A stretch of 52,460 nucleotides of DNA from an uncultured Prochlorococcus sp. (lineage in GTDB: Bacteria; Cyanobacteriota; Cyanobacteriia; PCC-6307; Cyanobiaceae). Location: the NCBI GenBank assembly GCA_902526435.1, contig CABZLA010000006.1, positions 1 to 52,460 of the forward strand, in the 5' to 3' direction. Position 1 is the first letter of the stretch. The number at the start of each line of letters is the position of its first letter. Under the pieces are notes generated by a model. That model was given only the letters and a program-made list of their open reading frames with translations, was not told where the DNA came from and did no database searches. The position numbers and the translations under genes were made by a program. Below are positions 52,418 to 52,460 of this stretch, in pieces.

Positions 52418-52460
52418 TTATAATTTATTTATTGAATACTCATAGTCTTCAATGACTGTA
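52418..52460 (-). CDS. purS: PurS, C-terminal fragment (runs off window)
   Basis: Reading the minus strand from the window edge, the frame gives TVIEDYEYSINKL and then TAA at 52420-52418, directly before the purQ ATG. The V-I-E-D/N-Y/F-x ending is typical of PurS, the small FGAM synthase subunit that links PurQ and PurL. Most of the gene is outside the window. No gap separates the two genes, consistent with coupled translation. Confidence 0.75.
   Translation of the reverse strand, partial: TVIEDYEYSINKL

Overview
The window is a very AT-rich, tightly packed piece of a marine picocyanobacterial chromosome, almost certainly a high-light-adapted Prochlorococcus. The evidence is the gene content: chlH, a stack of high-light-inducible (hli) mini-genes, many cyanobacteria-only DUF families (DUF3038, DUF4335, DUF2949, DUF3318, DUF3685-like, DUF3727, CGLD27), a proteobacterial-type phosphoribulokinase, ferritin and a ferric-iron ABC ATPase, all with short spacers and strongly A/T-biased codons. 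The strain cannot be named from the sequence alone.

Layout. (1) 1-17.5 kb is core genome: a DUF4335/DUF3038 pair, a UbiH-like monooxygenase, dapB, chlH, folP-tpiA, an S4 protein, an ABC exporter, carB, DUF3318-rsfS-CGLD27 and a type II asparaginase. (2) 17.58 kb is the initiator tRNA-fMet with its terminator. It marks the left edge of a gene-poor accessory region (17.7-26.5 kb) that holds dozens of very small genes, a four-gene hli cluster, decayed ORFs and a ribbon-helix-helix-like regulator. (3) 26.5-31.8 kb is an iron/redox cassette: a Rieske oxygenase, a 33-aa membrane protein and an ABC ATPase, then a zinc-ribbon membrane protein, a Crp-family regulator preceded by two Fur-box-like sites, a ferritin, a Cys/Lys-rich mini-protein and a FutC-like ATPase. 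(4) 31.9-52.5 kb returns to core genome: nth, an SDR protein, a PPC-glutaredoxin fusion, pgsA, a CSP41-like protein, hisA, a long co-directional run (DUF3685-like, Trx-like, CofE-like, ruvX, DUF3727, yqeG, proB, lpxD, leuB), prk, accD, both fructose-bisphosphate aldolases, and purQ/purS.

How the genes work together. Calvin-cycle and gluconeogenic steps (tpiA, prk, class I and class II aldolase), chlorophyll synthesis (chlH), pyrimidine/arginine, purine, proline, leucine, histidine and lysine synthesis, and lipid A and phosphatidylglycerol synthesis form the core. The accessory block looks like a light- and iron-stress module: Hlips for photoprotection, ferritin and FutC for iron storage and uptake, and a Crp-like regulator with Fur-like sites.

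The most unusual signals are a structured element present twice in opposite orientation in the island (same loop, different but still paired stems), the Cys-rich mini-protein between ferritin and futC, the Rieske/ABC mini-operon, and same-frame decayed genes inside the island. No integrase, transposase, CRISPR array or rRNA was seen.
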